This document shows, one piece after another, positions 7,750 to 15,738 of a DNA stretch of 15,738 nt. The DNA comes from Deinococcus radiotolerans (GTDB taxonomy: Bacteria; Deinococcota; Deinococci; Deinococcales; Deinococcaceae): the NCBI RefSeq assembly GCF_014647435.1, contig NZ_BMPE01000036.1:1-15738 (forward strand). The letters are read 5' to 3'. The position numbers and the translations under genes were made by a program. Each line of letters opens with the position of its first letter. Position 1 is the first letter of the stretch. The notes beneath the pieces are model-generated. The model made no database searches. It was given only the letters and a program-made list of their open reading frames with translations, and was not told where the DNA came from.

Positions 7750-8582
7750 ACGCCACGGAGACCCACGTGGCGTGCCCGCCCCGGCTCGTCGCCTACCTGC
7801 GCCGCGCCACCCTTGGCCTGCCCGCGTCCCGCCGCCAGGAGCTCTGGGACGAACTGGAAGACCATCTCCTGACCCGCACCCGGCACCTGCAACTGCTGGG
7901 CTATGCCCCTGATGACGCGCTGACCCGCGCGCTGACCGAACTGGGAGAGCCGGGGCGGGTGAGTCTGGGCATGGGCCGCGTGTTCCACAGCGGCAAGGCG
8001 CTGCTGACCCTCGTGGCCCTCACGGCGGGCAGTGCGTACTTCGCCATGAGATTGACTGTGTCGTCGCCTCTCCCGGTACCGGTCCTCAACCTGCCGGTCA
8101 GCGCCGCCCGTCCAGAGTGGTGTCTGCGGGGTGCAGGACCGGCACACCCGCACGTCATGGTGCAGTCGACCGGCCTCACCTGCGCCACCGAACCGCGCGA
8201 CGTTCTTCCAGACCACCTCGGCAGGCTTCAGGTCGATTTCAGTGCCGTTCAGCAGAGCATGGCGCGTCAGGGTCTTCCCGCCCGGATCGGCCCCCGCGGG
8301 GCCTTGACCTTCACGCTGGCCGGGCGCACGCAGACGGTTCCCGCGTGGGCGTTCAGCCACGGTCACGCCTACGGACGGGCGGACGCCCTCCTCTCCGCCC
8401 TGCGTCAGGCCGATCCTGGACTCACCCTGGCCCAGCGGAACGGCCGCACCACCTTGCGCACCAGCCGCCTGTCCCTGACCCTGGCCACCGGAGACTGGAA
8501 CCCCGAGCTCAGCGCGCTGGACCTGACCCTCGCCCCGGCTGTGCTGGACCACCAGGGGCCGGCTGAGGCGCAACCCCGGTGA
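7746..8582 (+). CDS. Permease-prefix-domain membrane protein
   Basis: This 278-residue protein starts with a helical domain (RLVAYLRRATLGLPASRRQELWDELEDHLLTRTRHLQLLGYAPDDALTRALTELGEP, residues 13-69). That domain resembles the permease prefix/HAAS domains commonly encoded beside PadR regulators. One membrane segment follows (about 84-104), then a roughly 170-residue domain that should be outside the membrane and is not recognised. It is coupled to padR (ATGA) and to the next ORF (GTGA). By analogy it may link PadR or the ABC transporter to a signal at the membrane. The domain call is good; the role is inferred. Confidence 0.75.
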   Translation: MNATETHVACPPRLVAYLRRATLGLPASRRQELWDELEDHLLTRTRHLQLLGYAPDDALTRALTELGEPGRVSLGMGRVFHSGKALLTLVALTAGSAYFAMRLTVSSPLPVPVLNLPVSAARPEWCLRGAGPAHPHVMVQSTGLTCATEPRDVLPDHLGRLQVDFSAVQQSMARQGLPARIGPRGALTFTLAGRTQTVPAWAFSHGHAYGRADALLSALRQADPGLTLAQRNGRTTLRTSRLSLTLATGDWNPELSALDLTLAPAVLDHQGPAEAQPR

Positions 8583-8875
8583 GGCCTCCAGCCGCGAACA
8601 ACCGGCCGGTCACTGTCACCACGGACCTGTCCAGAGGGGAGGTGGTCCTGCTGGCCACCCGCCTCAAGGGTGGGCTGCTCAGCGTGGACGTGGCGCAGGT
8701 GGAGGCAGACGGCCGGGTGATCCTGCGAGCCCGGGCACAGCCTCTGACTTTCGTTTCGGGGGTACGTGGTCGTCGCGAGGCGAAGCCGGGCCAGCCGACC
8801 GAGGCGGTCCTCCTGCGCCTCGGCCACGTCCCACTGGGTGAGTCCAGCGGCCTGAGCCTCCCCCCACTCAGATAA
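8579..8875 (+). CDS. Small hypothetical protein coupled to the permease-prefix gene
   Basis: A 98-residue ORF starts at GTG 8579, overlapping the previous stop as GTGA, with strong third-position G/C bias. It has no signal peptide or membrane segment. The sequence alternates short hydrophobic stretches (PVTVTTDLSRGEVVLLATRL, VDVAQVEADGRVILRA), suggesting a beta-rich domain. I do not recognise a family. It may be an independent subunit, or the C-terminal part of the preceding protein separated by a -1 frameshift at the junction. Confidence 0.5.
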   Translation: MRPPAANNRPVTVTTDLSRGEVVLLATRLKGGLLSVDVAQVEADGRVILRARAQPLTFVSGVRGRREAKPGQPTEAVLLRLGHVPLGESSGLSLPPLR

Positions 8876-8894
8876 TTCGCCGCACCCTCTCGTT

Positions 8895-8918
8895 CAGCGC
8901 CTGCCCGGCAGGCCGCTG
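8895..8918 (+). repeat. Hairpin upstream of the ABC permease
   Basis: GCCTGCC (8899-8905), a single C, then GGCAGGC (8907-8913) form a perfect seven-base inverted repeat. CAGC/GCTG extends the stem past one bulged C. It lies in the 93-base gap before the permease gene with no T-tract, so it may be an operator or RNA stem rather than a terminator. Confidence 0.45.
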
Positions 8919-8968
8919 CGGCCCGCTCGTGTGCCCCGCCCACCCTGGCCGGGAAAGAGGTATGCCGC

Positions 8969-11350
8969 GTGACCGACCGACCGATCCTGACTGCCCTGGC
9001 CTGCACGCTGCTGGCGCTGGTGGTGGGGGTGAGCGCGTGGCTGGCCTGGCCGACCGGACGCGCGTACTCGTACCTGAACGACCCGCGAACGGTGTACCAG
9101 CTGACCAAAAATCCGGACCTCGCCGCGTTAAAGGCCGGCGTGCGGCCCAGCGCCGTGAGGTACCCCGTGACCGAGACCATCGGGGCGCTCCAGGCGCACT
9201 TCGGGAACCGGGCATGGGTGTATGCCATGCCGACCGGCAGCATGCAGGAGAGCGTGCGCCTGGGGGACCGCACCGCCCGCAAACTCGGCTTCGTGGCGGC
9301 GCTCGGCCACTACCCGGAGGCGCGCCACCTGACGCTGCTGGCCGGTCGTGACGCGCGGCCGAACACCGCGGAGATCGTCCTCACCGAGACCGCCGCGCGG
9401 CAACTGATCGATCCGCCCAGCGCCCTGGTCGGACAGGTGGTCATCCTGAACGAGGACGTCAGTCCAGAGCCCCTCACCGTCGTGGGCATCGTCTCACCCA
9501 GTCCCTGGCGGGGCTGGCAGGACCCGGATGAGGGCGGGTACCGGCGCCTTGACCCGAACGCGCCGGGCCTGGACGAGCTGACGACCAGCCTGATCGACTT
9601 TCAGACCGTGCCGCTCTCCGTCGTGTTCAACGAGGAGCCGAGCGCCTCCGACGTGGCGTGGCTGACGGCCTACCAACGCGAGCGTCTCCCTGGGCTGGAT
9701 CTGGTGCCCCCGCCGGGCGATACCGCCGGGACGGCGCTGCTGCGGGCGCGGCTGCACGACCGTCAGGTGGCGCTGCCCACGTTGGCGGCCGTGCTGGTCG
9801 GCTCCGGCCTGCTGTCGCTGTGCACGCTGACGCTGTCCCGACTGCTGCGGCGCCGTTCGCTCCTGGGCGTGGATCTGGCCCTCGGGGGGCGGCGCGTGCA
9901 CCTGCTGGGCGGACTGCTGGGGCGGACCCTGCTGCCCGCGCTGCTGGGCTCGGTCCTGGGTGCCGCCCTGGTCACCCGGCTGCCGGACCTGCTGCCGGGC
10001 ACGGTCTTCTCGCCCGCGCCACGCGAGGTGCTGCTGCTGGCGCTGCTGACCGCGCCGCTCACGTTGACCCTGCTGACGCTGCTGATCGGGCTGGGCGTGC
10101 TGCGCGCGCCGGCGCTGGAACTCCTGCGCGGCTCACGGCCCGGGCAGTTCGTGACCCCGCTGCTGCTGGGCCTGGGGCTCGCCCTGACCCTCGCGCTGGG
10201 CGGCGTGTTCAGCGCTCTGGGCGTACGGGAGCGGCTGGACGCCCAGGCGGGCCGGGTGAAGAGCGAGTTCGGACGGGTGCTGGAAATCTCCTCGACCGGC
10301 AACCCGGACAGCCGCAGGGGCGTCAGCAGCCGCGTCACCATGCGCCGGATGGACGCGGCTGACGTGGCTGCCCTGGCCACACATCCGGCGGTGGAGGCCG
10401 TCGGTGTCGGGGAGCGGATCAACGGCAACCTGACCGTAAAGGGCAAGGACATCTTCATCGGGCGGATGGTGACCGGCGACCCGGCCCTCTTGAAGGTGCT
10501 GGACGTTCGCCTGGTGGAAGGCCAGTCGGGCGGCTGCCTGTTCTCCACCAGCCTGGCGGCCGAGCAGGGCCTCCGCGTGGGCGACACGGTGACCGTGCCC
10601 GGCAGACAGGGCGTGACGCTGCCCTGCCCGGTCACCGGTCTCTACGCCCCACCCGACCCGCTGAAGATCTTCGTGATGGCCGATTACCCTGAAGTCATCG
10701 TGCCCAGCCAGACCGGCCTGCTGCCCCAGCAGGGCCCCCTCCCCGGTCAGGAAGGGACGGTGCCCGAGTTCACCGGCGGGCCGCTCAAGACCACCACGCT
10801 GCTCCTGCGCCTGAACCAGGACCCCACGCCGCAGGTCACCGGGCAGCTGCAAGCCGTCCTGCAGGCCCGTGAACCCGGCCTGGTGTTCCAGCTGCGCCCC
10901 TACACACCGTCCATCGACCGCCTGCTGGCCAGCCTGCGGACCCAGAGCCAGCTTTTCCTGACCCTGGCGGCGGTGGCGGGCGCGGTCAACGTGCTGGGCC
11001 TGCTGGGCGGCTTCCTGGCGTACCTAGACGCCACGCGGTTCCGCATCGCGCTGGACCGGGCGCAGGGCCTGACCCTGGGGCAGCTCACGCGCCGCTGGGC
11101 GCGGGGCGGGTTGACGCTGGGCGCCGCCGCCACGCTGGGTGCGCTGCTGCTCGCCACCCGCCTGACCCCCCCGCTGTACAACGCCTTCTCGCTGGACGCG
11201 CCGACGACCCTGGAAAACAGCCTGCTCCCCAGCGCCGTCCCCACCCTGCCCGGCCCGCTCACCCTGCTGCTGGGGGCCGGCGCGTTGACCCTGGGCCGCC
11301 GCTGGCTCGCGCGACAGTCGCTGACGGATCTGCTCAAGGCCGGCAGCTGA
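8969..11350 (+). CDS. ABC transporter permease, duplicated FtsX/MacB-type domains
   Basis: A 793-residue membrane protein with about eight membrane segments: 8-27, 268-288, 312-335, 354-378, 395-417, 660-687, 714-731 and 761-776. Two large extracytoplasmic domains (28-267 and 418-659) each precede a membrane bundle, the arrangement of two consecutive FtsX/MacB-PCD permease units in one chain, as in LolC/LolE-like or antimicrobial-export permeases. The C-terminal SLTDLLKAGS resembles the family's typical tail. AGAGG lies about eight bases before the GTG at 8969; the ATG at 8962 is out of frame. It should pair with the ATPase starting 14 bases later. The cargo cannot be told. Confidence 0.88.
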   Translation: MTDRPILTALACTLLALVVGVSAWLAWPTGRAYSYLNDPRTVYQLTKNPDLAALKAGVRPSAVRYPVTETIGALQAHFGNRAWVYAMPTGSMQESVRLGDRTARKLGFVAALGHYPEARHLTLLAGRDARPNTAEIVLTETAARQLIDPPSALVGQVVILNEDVSPEPLTVVGIVSPSPWRGWQDPDEGGYRRLDPNAPGLDELTTSLIDFQTVPLSVVFNEEPSASDVAWLTAYQRERLPGLDLVPPPGDTAGTALLRARLHDRQVALPTLAAVLVGSGLLSLCTLTLSRLLRRRSLLGVDLALGGRRVHLLGGLLGRTLLPALLGSVLGAALVTRLPDLLPGTVFSPAPREVLLLALLTAPLTLTLLTLLIGLGVLRAPALELLRGSRPGQFVTPLLLGLGLALTLALGGVFSALGVRERLDAQAGRVKSEFGRVLEISSTGNPDSRRGVSSRVTMRRMDAADVAALATHPAVEAVGVGERINGNLTVKGKDIFIGRMVTGDPALLKVLDVRLVEGQSGGCLFSTSLAAEQGLRVGDTVTVPGRQGVTLPCPVTGLYAPPDPLKIFVMADYPEVIVPSQTGLLPQQGPLPGQEGTVPEFTGGPLKTTTLLLRLNQDPTPQVTGQLQAVLQAREPGLVFQLRPYTPSIDRLLASLRTQSQLFLTLAAVAGAVNVLGLLGGFLAYLDATRFRIALDRAQGLTLGQLTRRWARGGLTLGAAATLGALLLATRLTPPLYNAFSLDAPTTLENSLLPSAVPTLPGPLTLLLGAGALTLGRRWLARQSLTDLLKAGS

Positions 11351-11363
11351 CATGGAGACTCCA

Positions 11364-12074
11364 ATGACCCACACCACTGCCATAGCTGCGACCTCCCCCT
11401 CCCCCCTGGTGTCCCTGCGCGGCATCGGGAAGCACTACGGCAGCCTGACCGTGCTGCACGACATCCACCTGGACATTCAGGCCGGCGAATTCCTGGCCAT
11501 CACCGGTCCTTCCGGCAGCGGGAAATCCACCCTGCTGGGCATCCTGGGGCTCCTCGAACGCCCCAGCCGCGGGACGCACCTGATCAGTGGCGTGGACGCT
11601 TGGTCGCTGAGTGACGCCGAGCAGTCGCGCCTGCGCGGCTCCGCCCTGGGTTTCGTCTTCCAGCAGTTCCATCTGCTGCCCGAACTGACCGCTCTGGACA
11701 ACGTGGCCCGGCCCCTGCGCCTCAACCGGCGCGGCGGGGACTGGCGGGCAGAAGCGCACCGCATGCTGGAACGCGTGGGCCTGGCCCACCGGGCGGGGCA
11801 CCGGCCTGCACAGCTGTCTGGCGGTGAACAGCAGCGCGTGGCCATCGCCCGTGCCCTGATCCGCCGCCCCCAGCTGCTGCTGGCCGACGAACCGACCGGC
11901 AACCTGCCTCCAGCCATGTGGGGGGACATCCTGGAGTTGTTCCGGGAATTGAACACCGATGGCCACACGGTCGTGGTGGTCACGCACGACCCGCTGGTGG
12001 CTCGCCGCGCCAGCCGGAACATCCGGATGGAAGGTGGCGTCACGGAGCGTGCCAACGGCCCGAGCGCAGAGTGA
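11364..12074 (+). CDS. ABC transporter ATP-binding protein (MacB/LolD type)
   Basis: A 236-residue ATPase that should energise the upstream permease. Motifs: Walker A GPSGSGKST (48-56), Q-loop VFQQFHLLPELTALDNV (98-114), signature LSGGEQQRVAIARAL (151-165), Walker B LLLADEP (171-177) and H-loop VVTHD (His208). FHLLPELTALDNV is typical of the MacB/LolD/FtsE group. The D-loop reads TGNLPPAMW instead of the usual TGNLD, so the D-loop Asp is missing. The ATG at 11364 is preferred because GGAG lies six bases upstream; the ATG at 11352 would add four residues. It is probably the last gene of the padR operon. Confidence 0.93.
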   Translation: MTHTTAIAATSPSPLVSLRGIGKHYGSLTVLHDIHLDIQAGEFLAITGPSGSGKSTLLGILGLLERPSRGTHLISGVDAWSLSDAEQSRLRGSALGFVFQQFHLLPELTALDNVARPLRLNRRGGDWRAEAHRMLERVGLAHRAGHRPAQLSGGEQQRVAIARALIRRPQLLLADEPTGNLPPAMWGDILELFRELNTDGHTVVVVTHDPLVARRASRNIRMEGGVTERANGPSAE

Positions 12075-12467
12075 AGACCAGAAGCAGGAGGGTCCAGCTG
12101 TCAGGTCTGCCCGGCAGGTCACGACTGGGTTGGGAACCCCCGGATCACTCCTGAAGCGTGATAGCAGGAGATGATCCAGACATGGACGTTCCAGACCGAC
12201 CCTGTTCGTCAACGTGCGATTGGGCCCCAGCCGTGAAGGCAGGCCGGTGTGAACAGCGCCTCGTGCAGGGTGATGGGGGCTGGGTGGACAGGCCACTTGG
12301 CTCCGGTCCATCTAATCCGGGGGCCGACCACGAGGCGGTCCTTTACCCTGTCTGGCGGACGCCGCTCCTCCAGGGTGTCCGCCACCCCCGTCTGATCCTT
12401 GACGCCACCCTCCCTGCGGTCACAACTGTCCCCGGGAGTGTCCCGCCGCTTCCGGCAGAGTGCCGCC
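12075..12467. other. Intergenic region after the ABC operon, rich in inverted repeats
   Basis: No supported gene is seen; the plus-strand ORF from 12158 has no recognisable protein character. Several hairpins lie close together: CTGCC-C-GGCAG (12107-12117), GGGTT-GGG-AACCC (12127-12139) and a longer one at 12142-12177. A GGCGGAC/GTCCGCC pair lies near 12354-12383. None is followed by a T-tract. Confidence 0.45.
12142..12177. repeat. Long-stem inverted repeat downstream of the ABC operon
   Basis: GGATCACTCCT (12142-12152) pairs with AGGAG-A-TGATCC (12166-12177) through eleven base pairs interrupted by one bulged A, around a 13-base loop. It lies about 70 bases past the ATPase stop. It could end or stabilise the operon transcript. 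Confidence 0.5.
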
Positions 12468-12743
12468 ATGCCCCGTCCCCGGACTGAGCCCCAGGGTTCC
12501 ACACCCGAGCACAACGCCGCGTACGTCATCTGCGTGGCGTGTGGCCGCGCGGCCCCAGCGGCGCCGCGCAGGTCTGCCCTCACCTTCTGCCCCCTGTGTG
12601 GCGCCCGCCTCATCCGGCTCTGCCCGACGTGCGGGCAGGCCATTCAGATTCCCCACGCGCCGACCTGCGGGAATTGCGGCTCGCGCCTCGACTGGCGCCG
12701 CCCCGTGAGCGCCGCGGACTCAGTACACTGCACCTGTGCCTGA
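12468..12743 (+). CDS. Small double zinc-ribbon protein
   Basis: A 91-residue protein with four CxxC knuckles: CVAC (22-25), CPLC (41-44), CPTC (52-55) and CGNC (67-70), each followed by Gly, as in rubredoxin-like double zinc ribbons that bind two zinc ions. Such modules mediate protein or nucleic-acid contacts. There is no membrane segment. The ATG at 12468 is chosen because upstream codons lose coding character; the Shine-Dalgarno sequence is weak. Its last eight bases overlap the start of the regulator pseudogene, so the two were probably co-expressed. It ends VHCTCA, but these last codons coincide with the next gene's promoter and start region. Confidence 0.7.
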   Translation: MPRPRTEPQGSTPEHNAAYVICVACGRAAPAAPRRSALTFCPLCGARLIRLCPTCGQAIQIPHAPTCGNCGSRLDWRRPVSAADSVHCTCA

Positions 12744-15680
12744 ACAGCTCAGTCCGGTGCCGCTTCCACCGAATGGCCTGCCTCACCGCAGCGCCCCGGC
12801 CGGTGCGCGCCTGCTGTCCGTGAGCGGCGCGGCAGGCCGTGGCAAGTGTCACCTGCTGCGCACCCTGGACACCGGCGCGGTCCAGCGGCTGACCTTGACG
12901 GCCCCGGACCTGTTCGCGCCCCTCGTCCGGGCGCTGCACGGCTCGACGACGACGCGGGAGCCGCACGTGCTTCAGGCGCTGCGGGCCGCCGCGCCGGATC
13001 TGCCCTGGCCGGCGGTCGCTGCCGCGCCGGACGGACCGGCGACGGACGCGGAGCGCCGAGACGTGACCGAATAGGTGCTCGCGCACACCCTGGCGCGCCT
13101 GGCCCTCCCGGGCGGCCCGCTGCTCGTGACGGTCGATGAGATGGAGCGCGCCACGCCCGACGACGTGCGGCTGCTGACCGCCTGCTGGCGCGCGGCCTGT
13201 CAGCAGGGCGCGCCGCTGGACCTGGCCCTGGCTGGACGGGACGACGCCCCGGACTGGTTGAGCAGCCTGAAGCTCACGGCCGCGCTCAGCCCCCAGGCCA
13301 GTGTCACCACCTACACGCTCGACCTGCTGGACGAGCCTGGAATGGCGCTGCTGGTTCGGAACCGGCTGGGCCCGACCGATGAGCGCTTCCCCGGCTGGCT
13401 CCAGGCCCGGACGGGCGGGCAGCCGCTGTGGGCGGCGCAGCTCATCGCGCACCTGCGGGCGGGGGGCGCCCTGCGGTTCGAGTCCGGTGCCTGGCACTTC
13501 ATCCCGCCGCCCCTGGAAAGCCTGCCGGACACCCTGCGTGGCCTGCTGGAACAGCGCTGGCCGGTCGGCCTTGATCAGCCGGGCGCAGCGGACCTGCTGG
13601 ATGCCCTGGCCGTCTCACGGACGCCCCTGCCCCTCTCCGCGCTGGCCGCCGTGACCGGGCTGCCCGGGGACGACGTGCAGTCCCGGTCACCCGCCTGCGG
13701 GGCCAGGGGCTCCTACTCGTGTCCCTCGCCGGTGGGCAGGTCACGGTCACCCTGGCCCATCCGTCCCTGGCGGACCTGGGCCGTGAGCAGCTCCCGCACG
13801 CCCGGGATCTCGAGTGGCACGCGCGCCTCGTCGAGCAGGTGCCGGACCTGCACGCACGCGCCCGGCACGCCCGGCAGGCCGCGCACCCACACGCCGGCCC
13901 GCTTACCGAAGCGGCCCTGCAGGCCGCCCGGGACACCCACCAGCCCGCCCTGATCGCCGAGCACACCCAGGCCCTGTTGTCCCGCACCGACTGGACGGCG
14001 GGCCGTGACCGGCCCCTGCGGGAACTGCTCGGCCTCGCGCAGTTTCACCTGGGTCAGCCGCGCGAAGCGGCCCGGACGCTCCGGTCCATTCCCGCGCCGA
14101 GCGCCGAAGCGGCGGACCTCCTCGGCCGGGCGCTGCTGGCCGCCGGCGACTTCGAAGACGGCCTGAAGGCCCTGGATGAGCTGCCCCCGCCACTGCCCCT
14201 GACCGCGCAGGTGACGCGGGCGCGCCTGCAACTGCATGCCGGGCAGGCCGATGAGGCCCTCGCGGCCCTGGACGAGCTGAGCGAGTGTCCCGGCGCGCCT
14301 CACGCCCAGATTCACCTGGCGCGCGCCAATCACGCCGTTCTTCAGCATGACGCCCCTCGGCTGCGTGACGCCGCGCAGGCGGCGCTCACCCACGCCCGCG
14401 GCCCCCACGAGCGCGCGGACGCCCTGAACTCCGTTGCCCTGGCGGCCTCCTGGCTGGGCGACTTCCCGGCCGCGCAGCGCGCCTACGAGGAATGCCTGAC
14501 GCTGCTGCGCGGCGCGGGCCGGGAAGCGGCGATGCAGGCGGTGTACGGCAACCTCGTGAACCTGCACGTCTATGCCGCTGACTACCACGCCGCCCAGCAG
14601 GCCGCCGCCACGGCCCTGGCGCTGGCGCGGGCGGCACCCGCCTGGTCGAGATGAACGCCACGGGCGCCCTCGGGATGGTGCAGGTCATGCTCGGCCAGGA
14701 GGACGGGCTGGAGCACCTGCAGCGGTGGGCGGCGCACTACCGCGAGCACGTGCCCGCCGCCGCGCCCTACGCGACGCTGCACGCGGCGTCCGCCGCCACC
14801 ATCTTCGGACGGCGGGACCTGGCGCTCCCCCTGCTGGACCTCGACCCGACCCTCGAAGACACCGTGCGGCCCATGGGGTACGGTCCGGTCACGCTGGCCC
14901 AGACGTACCTGGCCCTGGGCCGCCCAGACGACGCCCGGCGGGTGCTGGACGGCGCGCCCACCTACGACGGGGACCAGGTGGGCCAGTGGCACCTCACCCT
15001 CACGCGCGCCCTGCACCGCCTGGCGACCGGCGATCCAGCCGCTGCCGCTGACCAGCTGCAGGCCAGGCCAGCGTGACCGACCCGGCGCTGAGCCGCTTTC
15101 CATCCATCCTGGCCGAGTACCAGTGGATGCTGCTCGCCGCACGCCTCCGGCAGCGCGCGCCGGACGCCGAACTCCGCGCGCTCGGCGCTGAGGTCCTGCA
15201 GTTCCTGCACCGCTCAGGGGGACGGGGGCACCTCCTGCTGACTGATCAGGTGCTCGCCAGCGATTAGGACGACCGGCACGCGTACCTGCGCGCCGATCCA
15301 CCCACGATCCGCCGGGCGTTCCTGCGCCCGCTCGGGCACTTCGACCTGGAGGAGAACGGGGTGACGCAACCCTGGCGCGCCCGGAAGGTCCGTGACCTGC
15401 TCGCCCTGCTGCTGTGCGCCTCAGTCGGCACGGACCGGCCCGGACGGACGCGCGACGACCTGACCGCCCGCCTGTGGCCGGACCTGCCCGAAGCCGCCGC
15501 GACCACCACCTTCCGTAAGACCCTGCTGCGGCTGCGCGCCGCCCTCGGGAACGCTGCCCAGGTGGACCACGGCCCGGACGGCTACGTCCTGCGCGGCCTG
15601 CACGCCGACCTGATCCACTTCCTGAACGCGCTGGACCAGCGGGATCTGGTCGCCGCGTGCGCGTGGTACGAAGCTGACTA
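12736..15680 (+). pseudogene. Decayed ATPase-TPR-winged-helix (SARP/BTAD-like) transcriptional regulator
   Basis: Translations joined across breaks give one large regulator of roughly 980 codons. It starts at GTG 12736 with a NACHT/AAA-like ATPase: Walker A GAAGRGKC (last Ser/Thr replaced by Cys) and Walker B LLVTVDE near 13117-13137. Helical TPR-like repeats follow to about 15260. The C-terminus is an OmpR/SARP winged helix (RKVRDLLALLLC, GRTRDDLTARLWPDLPEAAATTTFRKTLLRLRAAL) and the first residues of a BTAD-like domain. Breaks: in-frame TAG at 13072-13074 and 15265-15267, and apparent one-base losses near 13682, 14640 and 15067. Coding resumes cleanly after each (VTRLRGQGLLLVSLAGGQV, GTRLVEMNATGAL, ASVTDPALSRFPS). 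Homology stops near 15681. Intact homologues would activate a pathway in response to an unknown ligand. Confidence 0.85.
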
Positions 15681-15738
15681 CCCTTCAAAACGCACAGTAG
15701 GCAGCAGAAAGTCGGCTCCTGTACGGTATTTCTGCGAT
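15681..15738. mobile_element. Possible end of an insertion sequence interrupting the regulator
   Basis: Right after the regulator's WYEADY the sequence changes to an AT-richer stretch beginning CCCTTCAAAACGCACAG, and family similarity stops. On the minus strand 15738-15685 is open and ends in TGA only a few bases from the junction (reading AEIPYRSRLSAAYCAF), as a transposase C-terminus often does. The partner end and direct repeats lie outside the window, so this is a guess. Confidence 0.3.

Noticed and set aside
11352..11363. ATG at 11352 as the ATPase start
   Set aside because: It has no ribosome site at good spacing, while GGAG is six bases before the ATG at 11364.
12610..13497. Minus-strand ORF of 295 codons opposite the zinc ribbon and regulator
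   Set aside because: Composition is Arg/Gln/Gly-rich with no motif, while the plus strand shows zinc knuckles and ATPase motifs.

Overview
The window is high-GC bacterial DNA that looks like a Deinococcus accessory region. The signs are strong G/C preference at third codon positions, a TANNNT -10 box six bases before a start codon (leaderless style), a PadR / permease-prefix / ABC cluster, and a large ATPase-TPR regulator with a C-terminal SARP-type winged helix. The genus is an inference from style and gene content; no rRNA or other marker is present.

Layout. (1) 1-788: the first codons of a minus-strand gene with a near-consensus promoter, then a plus-strand ribbon-helix-helix antitoxin and MazF-type toxin pair. 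The antitoxin start appears damaged by one extra base. (2) 789-1721: about 930 bases with no convincing gene except a doubtful 91-codon ORF. (3) 2801-1722, minus strand: an arsenic-type operon of ArsR, a 55-residue CPTC-ending peptide and DUF6428 with a cysteine-rich tail, from a probably leaderless promoter carrying an inverted repeat. No arsenite pump, arsenate reductase or methylase is in the window. (4) 7009-2885, minus strand: a reactive-sulfur operon. Its order is persulfide dioxygenase-rhodanese fusion, rhodanese, rhodanese, TauE/SafE exporter, the two halves of a YeeE/YedE transporter, and a truncated UspA remnant. Its promoter has a CsoR/CstR-like operator, TACCCC-CTA-GGGGTA, exactly between -35 and -10, but no CsoR/CstR gene is nearby. 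(5) 7367-12074, plus strand: PadR repressor, permease-prefix-domain membrane protein, small coupled ORF, an 793-residue FtsX/MacB-type permease and its ATPase. A 48-bp near-perfect palindrome overlies the PadR promoter and ribosome-binding site. (6) 12468-15680: a four-CxxC zinc-ribbon protein overlapping a decayed ATPase-TPR-winged-helix regulator with two in-frame TAG codons and three -1 frameshifts. The regulator is cut near 15681 by foreign-looking sequence.

How the genes work together. In the sulfur operon the dioxygenase would oxidise glutathione persulfide to sulfite, the rhodaneses would move sulfane sulfur between carriers, TauE/SafE would export sulfite or a related anion, and the YeeE/YedE pair would move thiosulfate or another sulfur species. 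The ArsR operon is a separate thiol-metal response unit joined to its 3' end. The PadR block is a self-regulated export or lipoprotein-release type ABC system. The toxin pair, pseudogenes, truncated uspA and probable insertion at the right edge indicate a recombining, decaying region. The most noteworthy items are the 48-bp PadR palindrome, the operator-in-spacer sulfur promoter without a local regulator, and the ArsR / CPTC peptide / DUF6428 trio.
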